Source: an uncultured Clostridia bacterium (GTDB taxonomy: Bacteria; Bacillota; Clostridia; Oscillospirales; Ruminococcaceae). From it: a stretch of 14,986 nt of DNA. This document shows, one piece after another, positions 6,948 through 13,052 of the stretch (the first letter of the stretch is position 1; the number at the start of each line of letters is the position of its first letter). The notes beneath the pieces were generated by a model. That model was not told the origin of the DNA and made no database searches. It saw only the letters and a list, made by a program, of their open reading frames with translations. The translations under genes were made by a program, and so were the position numbers. The stretch is from NCBI GenBank assembly GCA_945933905.1, contig CAMEQX010000009.1, positions 1-14,986 of the forward strand, in the 5' to 3' direction.

Positions 6948-7011
6948 CCCCCACTTCACAACCTAACCTCTGTAACAAAACCCAATTCCCCCCACGTCGC
7001 AACCTAACCTC
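6948..7011. repeat. Two-copy 23-bp direct repeat, 41-bp period
   Basis: A 23-base unit beginning CCCCCAC and ending CAACCTAACCTC occurs at 6948-6970 and 6989-7011 with two differences. An 18-bp spacer separates the copies. Two copies are too few to call an array. The unit lies directly before the large hairpins at 7017-7111 and may belong to the same intergenic element. Confidence 0.6.
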
Positions 7012-7016
7012 AACAA

Positions 7017-7111
7017 GCGGCTTCCTACGCGCGCACACATTGCGCGCGTAGGAAGCCGCGCATTTTCGGCGGTTCGATGCCGCCGAAAATGCCAAGGCTT
7101 CGCAGAAGCCT
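7017..7111. repeat. Three tandem perfect hairpins (19, 13 and 7 bp)
   Basis: Hairpin 1 pairs 7017-7035 with 7041-7059, a perfect 19-bp GC-rich stem with loop CACAT. Hairpin 2 pairs 7060-7072 with 7080-7092, a perfect 13-bp stem with loop TTCGATG, starting at the very next base. Hairpin 3 pairs AGGCTTC (7095-7101) with GAAGCCT (7105-7111), loop GCA. None is followed by a T-tract, and no gene stops within 290 bases, so termination is not the obvious role. A REP/BIME- or MITE-like element is the best guess. Confidence 0.7.
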
Positions 7112-7264
7112 ATCGTCAACCTTCAAAGCCAGCCATAATTCCCCTCAAACCCAAGTTTCACCTCCGCAATCCTTCCCGCATAAAATATAAAGCATAAATT
7201 TTGTAAAAAATTCATAAAAATCCAAGATTTCCGAAAATTTCCACAAAAATTTTTTAAAAAACAT

Positions 7265-7293
7265 TTGACAAATCGATAAAAATATGAGAAAAT
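7265..7293 (+). promoter_or_regulatory. Probable promoter of the GH25 lysozyme gene
   Basis: A perfect -35 TTGACA (7265-7270) is followed after 17 bp by GAAAAT (7288-7293, four of six matches). TATAAA at 7293-7298 is a better -10 word but at a 22-bp spacing. The preceding 70 bases are extremely A/T-rich, as expected for an UP-like region. AAGGGGGT at 7329-7336 is the ribosome site for the ATG at 7342. Confidence 0.55.
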
Positions 7294-7341
7294 ATAAATA
7301 GAGAGAAAATTTCAGGAAAATTTTACATAAGGGGGTACAAA

Positions 7342-8793
7342 ATGAAAATTTTCAAAAAAGCTGCCGCTCTGTTTGTCGCAGCGGCTATTTCTATCACAAC
7401 TGCTCTTTCGGCGTTCGCTCAGGCAAGCGACTCCCCGAAAACAGAAAACACTATCGATTTCTTCGCGGAACAATACACTCCCGTCGATAAATCAAAGCTG
7501 GTTAAGTGGGACCCGTCAGTCAAGCCCGCCGATAACACAATCTACTACATAGACAGCGAGGTCAAGGTTCCTAAGGATACCGTGATTTCCGTGCCTCAGA
7601 CCACGATGTTCTATCTCTGCGAGGGCGCAAATCTCCAGATTTACGCGGATGCAAAGTTCTATCTCTACGGAAATATGATTATCGAGCCCCGCGCTCGCCT
7701 CACGGTATCCGGTATGGTCAACTTCAAGGAAACCTCCTCCGTCGCAAACTACGGCACCTTGGTTTCAACATCCAGCGGCACGGTTAAGTTCTCCTCGAAT
7801 TTCATCAACCATCAAAAAGCTTCCGCAATTTTAAGCGGCACAATTAACATCTTCCTCAGAGGTCACCTTCAAAACCGCGGTACAGTCACCTTCGCGCCAA
7901 ATTCCGAGGCGTTTTTGACGGGAATCATCACAAACAACGAAAACGCAAGGCTCTTCGTTAAAGGCAAGCTTTCCACCACATTAAGCGGAAACGCCACTAT
8001 GAACGGCACGTTCTCGCTTCTCGGTGAATATGTCAACAGCGGCACCCTCACCCTTGAAAAAGACGTTAAATTCTATCGCGGCGCAAGCTCTGTTCTCTCT
8101 GCGTCAAAGTCCTCCCGCATTATCGATAACCGTCAGGACGCTTCCCTCGAATTAGACGAGGATTTGCGTAACAAGGGTATCAAAGGCATCGACGTTTCCT
8201 CCTGGCAGGAAATTATCAACTGGCGCAAGGTTAAAAACGCGGGAATTAAATTCGCGATGATTCGCTCGTCGTTCTCAACCAAGGTTGACAAAACCTTTGA
8301 GTACAACATCGTCGAAGCGGCAAAAGCGGGCATCGATGTCGGCGTTTACCACTACTGCTACGCGCTTAACGCCGAGGAAGCCAGAGAAGAAGCAAAGCAC
8401 TTTATCAAAACAATTTCGCCTTACAAGATTACTTATCCCGTTGTGCTTGACTTTGAGGACAATTCTCAGGTGAAGCTCGACAAAGAGGTTAAAAACGAAA
8501 TCGCTCAGGTATTTATCGAGGAAGTCCGCAAGGCAGGCTACTACCCGATGATTTACTCCTACACAAACTGGTACGAAAACTATATGGATATGAAAGCGCT
8601 CGACTGCGAGGTCTGGGTTGCACACTGGAACGTTCCAAAACCGTCTTACAAGGGTACATACGGTATGTGGCAGTATTCGTCCGAGGGCAAGGTTTCGGGC
8701 ATTGACGTGGTTGTTGACCTCAACGTCTGCTTCAAGGATTATGCGAAAATTATCCGCGAGGGCGGCTATAACCATCTCGACAAGTTTGATTAA
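7342..8793 (+). CDS. Secreted GH25 muramidase (lysozyme) with repeat-rich N-terminal region
   Basis: This 483-residue protein is predicted to cleave the glycan backbone of peptidoglycan outside the membrane. Residues 1-26 are a signal peptide ending SAFA. Residues about 65-265 are a run of short beta-like repeats of about 20 residues with recurring N-x-G-T and S-G-T/N turns (VANYGTLVSTSSGTVKF, LQNRGTVTF, VNSGTLTLEKDV), suggesting a beta-helix or stacked-strand module, perhaps for wall binding. Residues about 280-475 are the GH25 domain: GIDVSSWQ (Asp284), VVLDFED (Asp370, Glu372), WVAHWN, and GMWQYSSEGKVSGIDVVVDLN. The catalytic acidic residues are therefore in place. It is a single gene with its own promoter. 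A role in growth, sporulation or phage-like lysis is open. Confidence 0.92.
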   Translation: MKIFKKAAALFVAAAISITTALSAFAQASDSPKTENTIDFFAEQYTPVDKSKLVKWDPSVKPADNTIYYIDSEVKVPKDTVISVPQTTMFYLCEGANLQIYADAKFYLYGNMIIEPRARLTVSGMVNFKETSSVANYGTLVSTSSGTVKFSSNFINHQKASAILSGTINIFLRGHLQNRGTVTFAPNSEAFLTGIITNNENARLFVKGKLSTTLSGNATMNGTFSLLGEYVNSGTLTLEKDVKFYRGASSVLSASKSSRIIDNRQDASLELDEDLRNKGIKGIDVSSWQEIINWRKVKNAGIKFAMIRSSFSTKVDKTFEYNIVEAAKAGIDVGVYHYCYALNAEEAREEAKHFIKTISPYKITYPVVLDFEDNSQVKLDKEVKNEIAQVFIEEVRKAGYYPMIYSYTNWYENYMDMKALDCEVWVAHWNVPKPSYKGTYGMWQYSSEGKVSGIDVVVDLNVCFKDYAKIIREGGYNHLDKFD

Positions 8794-8815
8794 CCGAATT
8801 TTCAAAACAGCCTCA

Positions 8816-8844
8816 TTGCATTAAAGCAAAATCTGCGTTATAAT
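8816..8844 (+). promoter_or_regulatory. Promoter of the ATL gene and its leader
   Basis: TTGCAT (8816-8821) is followed after exactly 17 bp by a consensus TATAAT (8839-8844). It begins 22 bases after the lysozyme stop, and I see no clear terminator between them. The expected transcript start near 8851 gives a leader of about 140 nt before the ATG at 8990. Confidence 0.75.
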
Positions 8845-8850
8845 ACACTT

Positions 8851-8989
8851 CGGAGGTGTTAGTATTTAGGATTGTGAGTTTATAGATTTGTAATCTTCGG
8901 GCACAAAAATAGCCCTGGCAGAAACTAGGTGCGAAATACGCAGCCGGTCGCACCGGCTGGCTAGCGAGGAAAAGAAGGATTTTAACGCA
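8851..8989 (+). promoter_or_regulatory. Structured 5' leader of the ATL gene, possible cis-regulatory RNA
   Basis: Stems visible in order are AGATT/AATCT (8884-8888, 8892-8896), GGGC/GCCC (8899-8902, 8912-8915), TGCG/CGCA (8930-8933, 8939-8942) and GCCGG/CCGGC (8943-8947, 8953-8957). The last two are enclosed by CTAG (8925-8928) and CTAG (8961-8964) as a three-way junction. A competing stem GGTGCG (8928-8933) with CGCACC (8949-8954) excludes the last two. AATCTTC (8892-8898) can also pair, with one bulge, to the ribosome site region GAAGGATT (8974-8981). The design resembles a riboswitch or attenuator, but I do not recognise a known class. Confidence 0.5.
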
Positions 8990-9436
8990 ATGCTGCACGA
9001 CAGCAAGGATATGCCGAAAATTCAGACCATAACCGATAAGGCGAGTATCGAAAAATACGGCGGCAATCGAATGTATTTTGCGCCGCCGATTGATTATGAT
9101 ACTGTGATGAAAAAAGTGCCGTTCGGGAAGGTCACAACCGTCGGAGCAATCCGCGAGCTTTTCGCGAAACAGTCGGGCGCGGATTTCACCGAGCCGATTA
9201 CCGCGGGAATTTTCGTGTCAATCGCCGCGTGGGCAAGCCACCAGCGTTCCGATAACGAAACGCCTTACTGGAGAACGCTCAAGGCAAACGGCGAGCTGAA
9301 CGGGAAATACCCCGGCGGCGCGCTTGCTCAAAAGGAAAAGCTGGAGCAAGAAGGTCACACCGTCATTCAAAAGGGCAGGAAAAATATCCGGTATTTCGTG
9401 AAGGATTACGAAAAAGCACTGTTTGAACTGAATTAA
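8990..9436 (+). CDS. Alkyltransferase-like (ATL) protein, MGMT family without catalytic cysteine
   Basis: The protein has 148 residues. From about residue 35 it follows the DNA-binding domain of O6-alkylguanine-DNA alkyltransferases: VPFGKVTTVGAI (43-54), then TPYWRTLKANGEL (91-103) where the enzymes have PCHR-V-x-x-x-G-x-(I/L), then QKEKLEQEGHTV. The alkyl-accepting Cys is Tyr93 and the following His is Trp94, so it cannot repair by alkyl transfer. Known ATLs (PWHR type) bind alkylated guanine and hand it to nucleotide excision repair; a similar role is inferred here. The ATG at 8990 has AGAAGGA (8973-8979) at a slightly long 10-base spacing. It is a single gene with its own promoter, structured leader and terminator. 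Confidence 0.82.
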   Translation: MLHDSKDMPKIQTITDKASIEKYGGNRMYFAPPIDYDTVMKKVPFGKVTTVGAIRELFAKQSGADFTEPITAGIFVSIAAWASHQRSDNETPYWRTLKANGELNGKYPGGALAQKEKLEQEGHTVIQKGRKNIRYFVKDYEKALFELN

Positions 9437-9440
9437 ACAA

Positions 9441-9478
9441 AATCCCGAGAGCTTAAAAACTCTCGGGATTGTTTTATT
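9441..9478. terminator. Strong terminator after the ATL gene
   Basis: A perfect 11-bp stem, AATCCCGAGAG (9441-9451) and CTCTCGGGATT (9460-9470), with an 8-base loop is followed by GTTTTATTT. The minus-strand tail is also T-rich (TTGTTT). It lies just outside the direct-repeat copy at 9483, so it may once have terminated the convergent lysC operon as well. Confidence 0.9.
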
Positions 9479-9482
9479 TCTT

Positions 9483-9510
9483 GACGATTTTGAACACAAG
9501 CGAATGCTGA
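9483..9510. repeat. 28-bp direct repeat, outer copy (remnant of a gene 3' end)
   Basis: This copy is identical to 10452-10479 except at 9492 (G instead of A). Read on the minus strand it encodes the last residues of the AstE-like protein (HSLVFKIV) and then continues KK and a stop (TAA) before the terminator. It thus looks like the original 3' end of that gene, now about 970 bp away from it. Confidence 0.8.
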
Positions 9511-9576
9511 TTTTGTATCCAAATTCTCCAAGACCTTCATCAAGTACTTGAAATTGAAATATTTGCTTTGAAAATA

Positions 9577-10356
9577 TTATTGAAGATACGCTTTGTAAAA
9601 ATCTGTACCATATTGAACTTGAAATAATGTATCAGTTTTCGATTTTATTTCTTCTTCAATTTCCATAAATCCACCGTATTCCGAATTATCGGATATTATC
9701 TCAAACGGCGCACTTGGTTCGCCCAAATTATACAACTCAGCATAATGACTTCTTATTTTTGAGTAACAAAGCTCATATACCGTGAAATCCGAATGAATAA
9801 TTCCGTTTTTCAAAAAGTAATTGTATACATATAAATCTTCGTTATATATGAACAGCAAAGGGTTCCCCTCAGCATAAACATCGGACAGAACACAAAAAAC
9901 GTTTTCGTTCATAACGATATAGTCCGTCTGACCTAGGTATTCCTCAGGCATTTTTTCAATAAAAATATATCCATTTATTAGGCAGTAACCGATTGATGAA
10001 TTAAGATTTTGCGACTTAAGCATATCACTCCATTTTTTGATAACAGAATTATAATAATCATCAATTTCATATTCTGAAACAATAGTAAAATCTTCCAAAT
10101 AAATCTGTTCATATCCGCAGGTCTGATGTCTTTCATATGTATCCGGAATGTTTTGATATTGCTCAATGGTAACTGTTTCAATGTCAACAGAAGAATTTTT
10201 GCTGTTTTCATTGGCAGAATTTGTGGAATCTGACGCAGAATTGTCATCGCAATCGGACGAGTTAATTATACTATTGCTTTTATTTTGTGAATAGGAGCAT
10301 CCATTCAAAGATATTAGTACAAGTGAGCAAAGCAGGAATAGAATCAATTTCTTCAT
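9577..10356 (-). CDS. Predicted lipoprotein of unknown function within the inserted segment
   Basis: The protein has 259 residues. Residues 1-19 are a lipoprotein signal with lipobox LNGC (Cys20), so it is expected to be lipid-anchored on the outer face of the membrane. Residues 21-57 are a Ser/Asn/Asp-rich linker. The rest is an unrecognised domain rich in Tyr, Glu and Ile, with runs such as YIVMNENVFCVLSDVYAEG and LLFIYNEDLYVYNYFLKNG. The ATG at 10356 is chosen over 10368 because GGGGGT lies directly upstream and the lipoprotein signal starts there. Codon choice is markedly A/T-ending compared with all neighbours, consistent with acquisition by transfer. An AT-rich hairpin (about 9557-9578) after the stop could be a weak terminator. 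No function can be assigned. Confidence 0.82.
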   Translation of the reverse strand: MKKLILFLLCSLVLISLNGCSYSQNKSNSIINSSDCDDNSASDSTNSANENSKNSSVDIETVTIEQYQNIPDTYERHQTCGYEQIYLEDFTIVSEYEIDDYYNSVIKKWSDMLKSQNLNSSIGYCLINGYIFIEKMPEEYLGQTDYIVMNENVFCVLSDVYAEGNPLLFIYNEDLYVYNYFLKNGIIHSDFTVYELCYSKIRSHYAELYNLGEPSAPFEIISDNSEYGGFMEIEEEIKSKTDTLFQVQYGTDFYKAYLQ

Positions 10357-10393
10357 AATTACCCCCATGTCTGTTGTTACAATAAGTATGGAG

Positions 10394-10440
10394 AACCAAG
10401 CAGGCTATTATTTAATAATAAGGTAATAGGCTGCTTGGTT
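10394..10440. repeat. Long imperfect hairpin at the edge of the inserted segment
   Basis: The 17-base arms 10394-10410 and 10424-10440 pair with a single mismatch around a 13-base AT-rich loop. It lies 8 bases beyond the stop of the AstE-like gene (minus strand) and about 38 bases upstream of the lipoprotein start. No T-tract follows in either direction, so classical termination is doubtful. It could be a recombination end, an mRNA-stabilising hairpin, or a substitute terminator for the operon whose own terminator was displaced. Confidence 0.7.
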
Positions 10441-10448
10441 AAATTGCA

Positions 10449-11375
10449 TTAGACGATTTTAAACACAAGCGAATGCTGACAAATAATAGATTTGTGGCGC
10501 GCGAAGAAAACCGTTCCGTCAACGGGCGCTTTCACCTCGCGGATAACCTCGCCCTCATACGAATGCAAAATCCGCGCGAGAACATCGCCTTTTTTTACCT
10601 CGCTTCCGACCTTGACGATTTCGCGGTAAATGCCCGCGTCCTCGCTCTTTACGTTCACAAGCTCGCTTTCATCGACAACCTTTGCCGCGACTCCCTCGCG
10701 AATTTCGCTCTTGATAACGCCCGTTTTCGACAAGAACCGCAGCACCGCTTCAACGCCGATTTCCGCGGAAATTTCATCAATCGTTTCACGCGTTTCCGTA
10801 TAGACCGAGAAAGCCGCCGTGCCGCTGCTTTGAAGGCTGAAATTCAAGGTGGATTTATCCAGCGCGGTCGGTTCTCTCAGCACAACAAAAGGCAGCCCGA
10901 AAAGCTCCGCTGCGCTTTCGTTTTGAAGCTCCGTTTTCATCATACGAACGTGCGGCGCGAAAATTCCCGGAATATAAAACGACGGGAACTGCACGCAATA
11001 CGGGTACTTTTTGATTTCATCAAAAACCGCCGCGGCAACGCGCTCGGTGGTTTCGCCGCTTGCGTCTCCGGGGAATTGTCGGTTGATGTCGGTGTTGTCA
11101 AGGCACCAGAAACGGCGGCTGATATTCATACTGTAATTGTTCATCGAGGGAATGACGAGAATTTCGCGTCCCTCGGCGATTTCGCCGCGCTCCTCCAGCT
11201 CGCGAAGCGCCTTTACAAGCTGCCCGCAGATATAAAGCTGCTGGACCTCGTCACCGCGTATCGCGCCGATTATACAGCAGCTCGGCTCGCCGCTTCCGAA
11301 GCGATAGCCCGTCACGCGAAAATCATCGCGGTACAGTCCCGAAAGACTGAAGATAACCTCTTTTTTCAAAATCAA
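10449..11375 (-). CDS. AstE/aspartoacylase-like (M14 family) protein with altered zinc site
   Basis: The protein has 308 residues and is related to succinylglutamate desuccinylases and aspartoacylases, zinc-dependent deacylases. The fold markers are GAIRGDEVQ (38-46) for the usual G-x-H-G-x-E, DNTDINRQFPGD (93-104) for D-x-N-R-x-F-P-G, and a C-terminal barrel-sandwich domain (about 235-308, VKVGSEVKKGDVLARI, VKAPVDGTVFFA). The first zinc His is Arg40, and the expected D-(L/F)-H motif reads QFPS (129-132), so two of three metal ligands appear lost; Glu43 remains. It is probably catalytically dead or uses another chemistry. A TTG start abuts the NYN gene stop with no gap; a second TTG at 11369 has slightly better ribosome spacing. 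It is the last gene of the lysC operon, and its 3' end is duplicated at 9483. Confidence 0.82.
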   Translation of the reverse strand: MILKKEVIFSLSGLYRDDFRVTGYRFGSGEPSCCIIGAIRGDEVQQLYICGQLVKALRELEERGEIAEGREILVIPSMNNYSMNISRRFWCLDNTDINRQFPGDASGETTERVAAAVFDEIKKYPYCVQFPSFYIPGIFAPHVRMMKTELQNESAAELFGLPFVVLREPTALDKSTLNFSLQSSGTAAFSVYTETRETIDEISAEIGVEAVLRFLSKTGVIKSEIREGVAAKVVDESELVNVKSEDAGIYREIVKVGSEVKKGDVLARILHSYEGEVIREVKAPVDGTVFFARHKSIICQHSLVFKIV

Positions 11376-13040
11376 TCACTCTTTTTCAACATAATAACCG
11401 TCCGCGCGAACTCCGTCAATCGCGTTGATGAAATCGGAAAATCTCGCGTAGCCGTAATCCGTGAAATCGAAATCCTCGAAATTCTTCTTGATATGCGTGG
11501 AAAGCGCCTTTACGCTGGGCTTTTTGCTGTTTTCGACAAAATCGCGGACGAGCTGTTCGATCTGCTCGGTGCGCTCAACGAACTCCTTGCTCATTTTCGC
11601 GTAGTTGCCGCTGACTTTCACTCCCGCAACGCTCGACAACAGCTTCTTCACAGAGCCTATTCCAAGCTCCTTGAGGTAATTCTCGCCGAACTTTTCCTTC
11701 AACAGCTTGCCAAGCGCGGGGAGCGTCACGCCCTTTTCGCTCTGCGCCGTCTGCATCTGAACCTCGCGCTTTACCGTGTTCAGCTCGAGCTTTTCGGGTT
11801 TTTGCTTTTTGGGCTTCTCGGGAGCGGGTTCGGGCTGTTTTTCCTCGGGCTTTTTCTTTGCGGTTTTTTCTTCAACAGCGGTTTCTTCGGGCTTCGAGAA
11901 AACGTGGTTTTTCGACACCTTGACCTGCGTTACCGAAAGCACAGCCTTTGCGAAATCATCAAAGCCAAGCTCCGCGACATAGTTTTTGCCGTATTTCTCG
12001 ATAAGCAGGTTGTTGAGCTGACCGAGATTTCCGCCGTTTGGCATATTCTCGCCGGCGTATTTCAAAACGTCCTCGGAAAACGCCTCCAAAGTCACCGCAG
12101 AAGCGGGCTTTTCGGGCTCTGTTTTCTCGGCTTCCTCCGCGAGAACAACCATACTGTTTCTGCGGACAAACTCGGGCTGGCTGTCGATAAAGCGCGCGAA
12201 ACGCTTTGAACCGAAGCGCGAGTAATCGACTTTCCCGAACACGCCCGTCACGAATTTCTCGAGCTGCGACAAATCATCTCTGCCGTGCTTGCGCTCGAGA
12301 TACTCCTTGATAACCGAAACCAGCTCGGACGCGGAAGGTTCGCTTTGCGGCGCGGGTTTGCGCTCCTCAGCGGCTTTCACAAAGTCCTTCTTTTTCAGGG
12401 TGACAAAGGTGTTGCTGCGGCGAAGCTCGGAAAAGCTGTCGATAAAGCCCGAAAAACGTTTGAAGCCAAACGCGTCATAGTCGATATTGCCGAATTTTGA
12501 CGTGAGGTAAGCGGAGATTTTCGCCAAATCAAGCCTGCCGTCGTCGTTGTCCGAAACGTAGTCGAGAACCGCTTTGCGAAGCGTTTTTTCATCATAATTC
12601 GCGCTCGGCTCACAGACTTGGTTGAGGTAGCTGAAGTGGTGGCAGCTCGCCGTGAAGGGCAGCGGCGTTTTCACCTCGCCGATGCCGACAACCAGCTTTC
12701 CCGCCTCGCGAAGCCTGATTGCAAGCCGCGTGAAGTCGCTGTCGCTTGTCACGAGGACAAATCCGTCAACGTTTCCCGTGTACAAAATATCCATCGCGTC
12801 AATTATCATCGAAAAATCCGTGCAGTTTTTGCCCGCGATGTAATTCATCTGCTGTACAGGCAAAATCGAATTGTTGAGCGCGGGATAGTGCCAGCCGTTT
12901 CCGCCCTTTTCCCAGTCGCCGTAAACTCTCTTGTAAGCAAGCTCGCCGTATTTTGACGCTTCCTGAAGAATAAATGAAGCGTATTTCGCGGAAACATTGT
13001 CGCTGTCAATCAAAAGGGCAAGCTTTTTATCTTCGTTCAT
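11376..13040 (-). CDS. NYN (PIN-like) domain protein with five OST-HTH/LOTUS repeats
   Basis: The protein has 554 residues. Residues 5-145 are an NYN nuclease-like domain of the LabA/DUF88 type, with conserved acidic residues in LLIDSDN (Asp12, Asp14), DFSMIIDAMD (Asp75, Asp81) and TSDSDFTRL (Asp100, Asp102), consistent with a metal-dependent RNase site. Five OST-HTH/LOTUS-like modules follow at about 150-217, 237-302, 316-382, 419-483 and 487-553. They share a pattern of (K/S)FG-x-x-(D/N)Y-x-x-x-G-(F/Y)-x-x-F followed by a strand pair (VRRNSMVVL, VKVSKNHVF, VRADGYYVEKE). A Lys/Pro/Glu-rich linker spans about 383-418. LOTUS domains bind RNA or protein partners, so an RNA-processing role is likely. 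It lies 12 bases after lysC and abuts the AstE-like gene. Five repeats is many; bacterial members I know of usually show one or two. Confidence 0.88.
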   Translation of the reverse strand: MNEDKKLALLIDSDNVSAKYASFILQEASKYGELAYKRVYGDWEKGGNGWHYPALNNSILPVQQMNYIAGKNCTDFSMIIDAMDILYTGNVDGFVLVTSDSDFTRLAIRLREAGKLVVGIGEVKTPLPFTASCHHFSYLNQVCEPSANYDEKTLRKAVLDYVSDNDDGRLDLAKISAYLTSKFGNIDYDAFGFKRFSGFIDSFSELRRSNTFVTLKKKDFVKAAEERKPAPQSEPSASELVSVIKEYLERKHGRDDLSQLEKFVTGVFGKVDYSRFGSKRFARFIDSQPEFVRRNSMVVLAEEAEKTEPEKPASAVTLEAFSEDVLKYAGENMPNGGNLGQLNNLLIEKYGKNYVAELGFDDFAKAVLSVTQVKVSKNHVFSKPEETAVEEKTAKKKPEEKQPEPAPEKPKKQKPEKLELNTVKREVQMQTAQSEKGVTLPALGKLLKEKFGENYLKELGIGSVKKLLSSVAGVKVSGNYAKMSKEFVERTEQIEQLVRDFVENSKKPSVKALSTHIKKNFEDFDFTDYGYARFSDFINAIDGVRADGYYVEKE

Positions 13041-13052
13041 AAAATTCTCCCG

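Larger units (their letters stand above)
9511..10451. mobile_element. Putative 0.94-kb inserted cassette between direct repeats
   Basis: This segment lies between two copies of a 28-bp sequence that includes the 3' end of the AstE-like gene. It is visibly richer in A/T than the genes on either side. It holds one lipoprotein gene, a 17-bp-stem hairpin at one edge (10394-10440) and a 12-bp palindrome, TCAAGTACTTGA (9540-9551), near the other. No transposase, integrase or IS-type terminal inverted repeats are seen. Integration at the end of a gene that leaves the reading frame intact recalls site-specific recombination, but the enzyme would have to act in trans or be lost. Confidence 0.55.

Noticed and set aside
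6948..7111. A possible CRISPR array.
   Set aside because: There are only two copies of the 23-bp unit, 41 bp apart, and the large hairpins are different sequences. No cas genes are seen.
6700..7119. A 139-codon minus-strand frame over the palindromic intergenic region.
   Set aside because: It overlaps hairpins and direct repeats, extends into the SpoIIQ-like gene end and has no convincing ribosome site. It probably reads through a repeat element.
8884..8964. A tRNA or a named riboswitch (T-box, c-di-GMP, ZTP, guanidine).
   Set aside because: No T-loop or anticodon arrangement, and the conserved words that I know for those classes are absent.
10394..10440. An integron attC site for the lipoprotein cassette.
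   Set aside because: Only one core-like word (GTTAAAT) is present and no matching R' core; the hairpin lies upstream of the gene rather than after its stop.
9511..10451. An ordinary insertion sequence.
   Set aside because: No transposase frame and no terminal inverted repeats at the edges; a 28-bp duplication with a mismatch is also longer than usual IS target duplications.
10473..12209. A 578-codon open frame on the plus strand, opposite the NYN and AstE-like genes.
   Set aside because: It is the mirror of two recognisable minus-strand proteins. Its translation shows no family features, and it results from codon bias that leaves few stops on the other strand.
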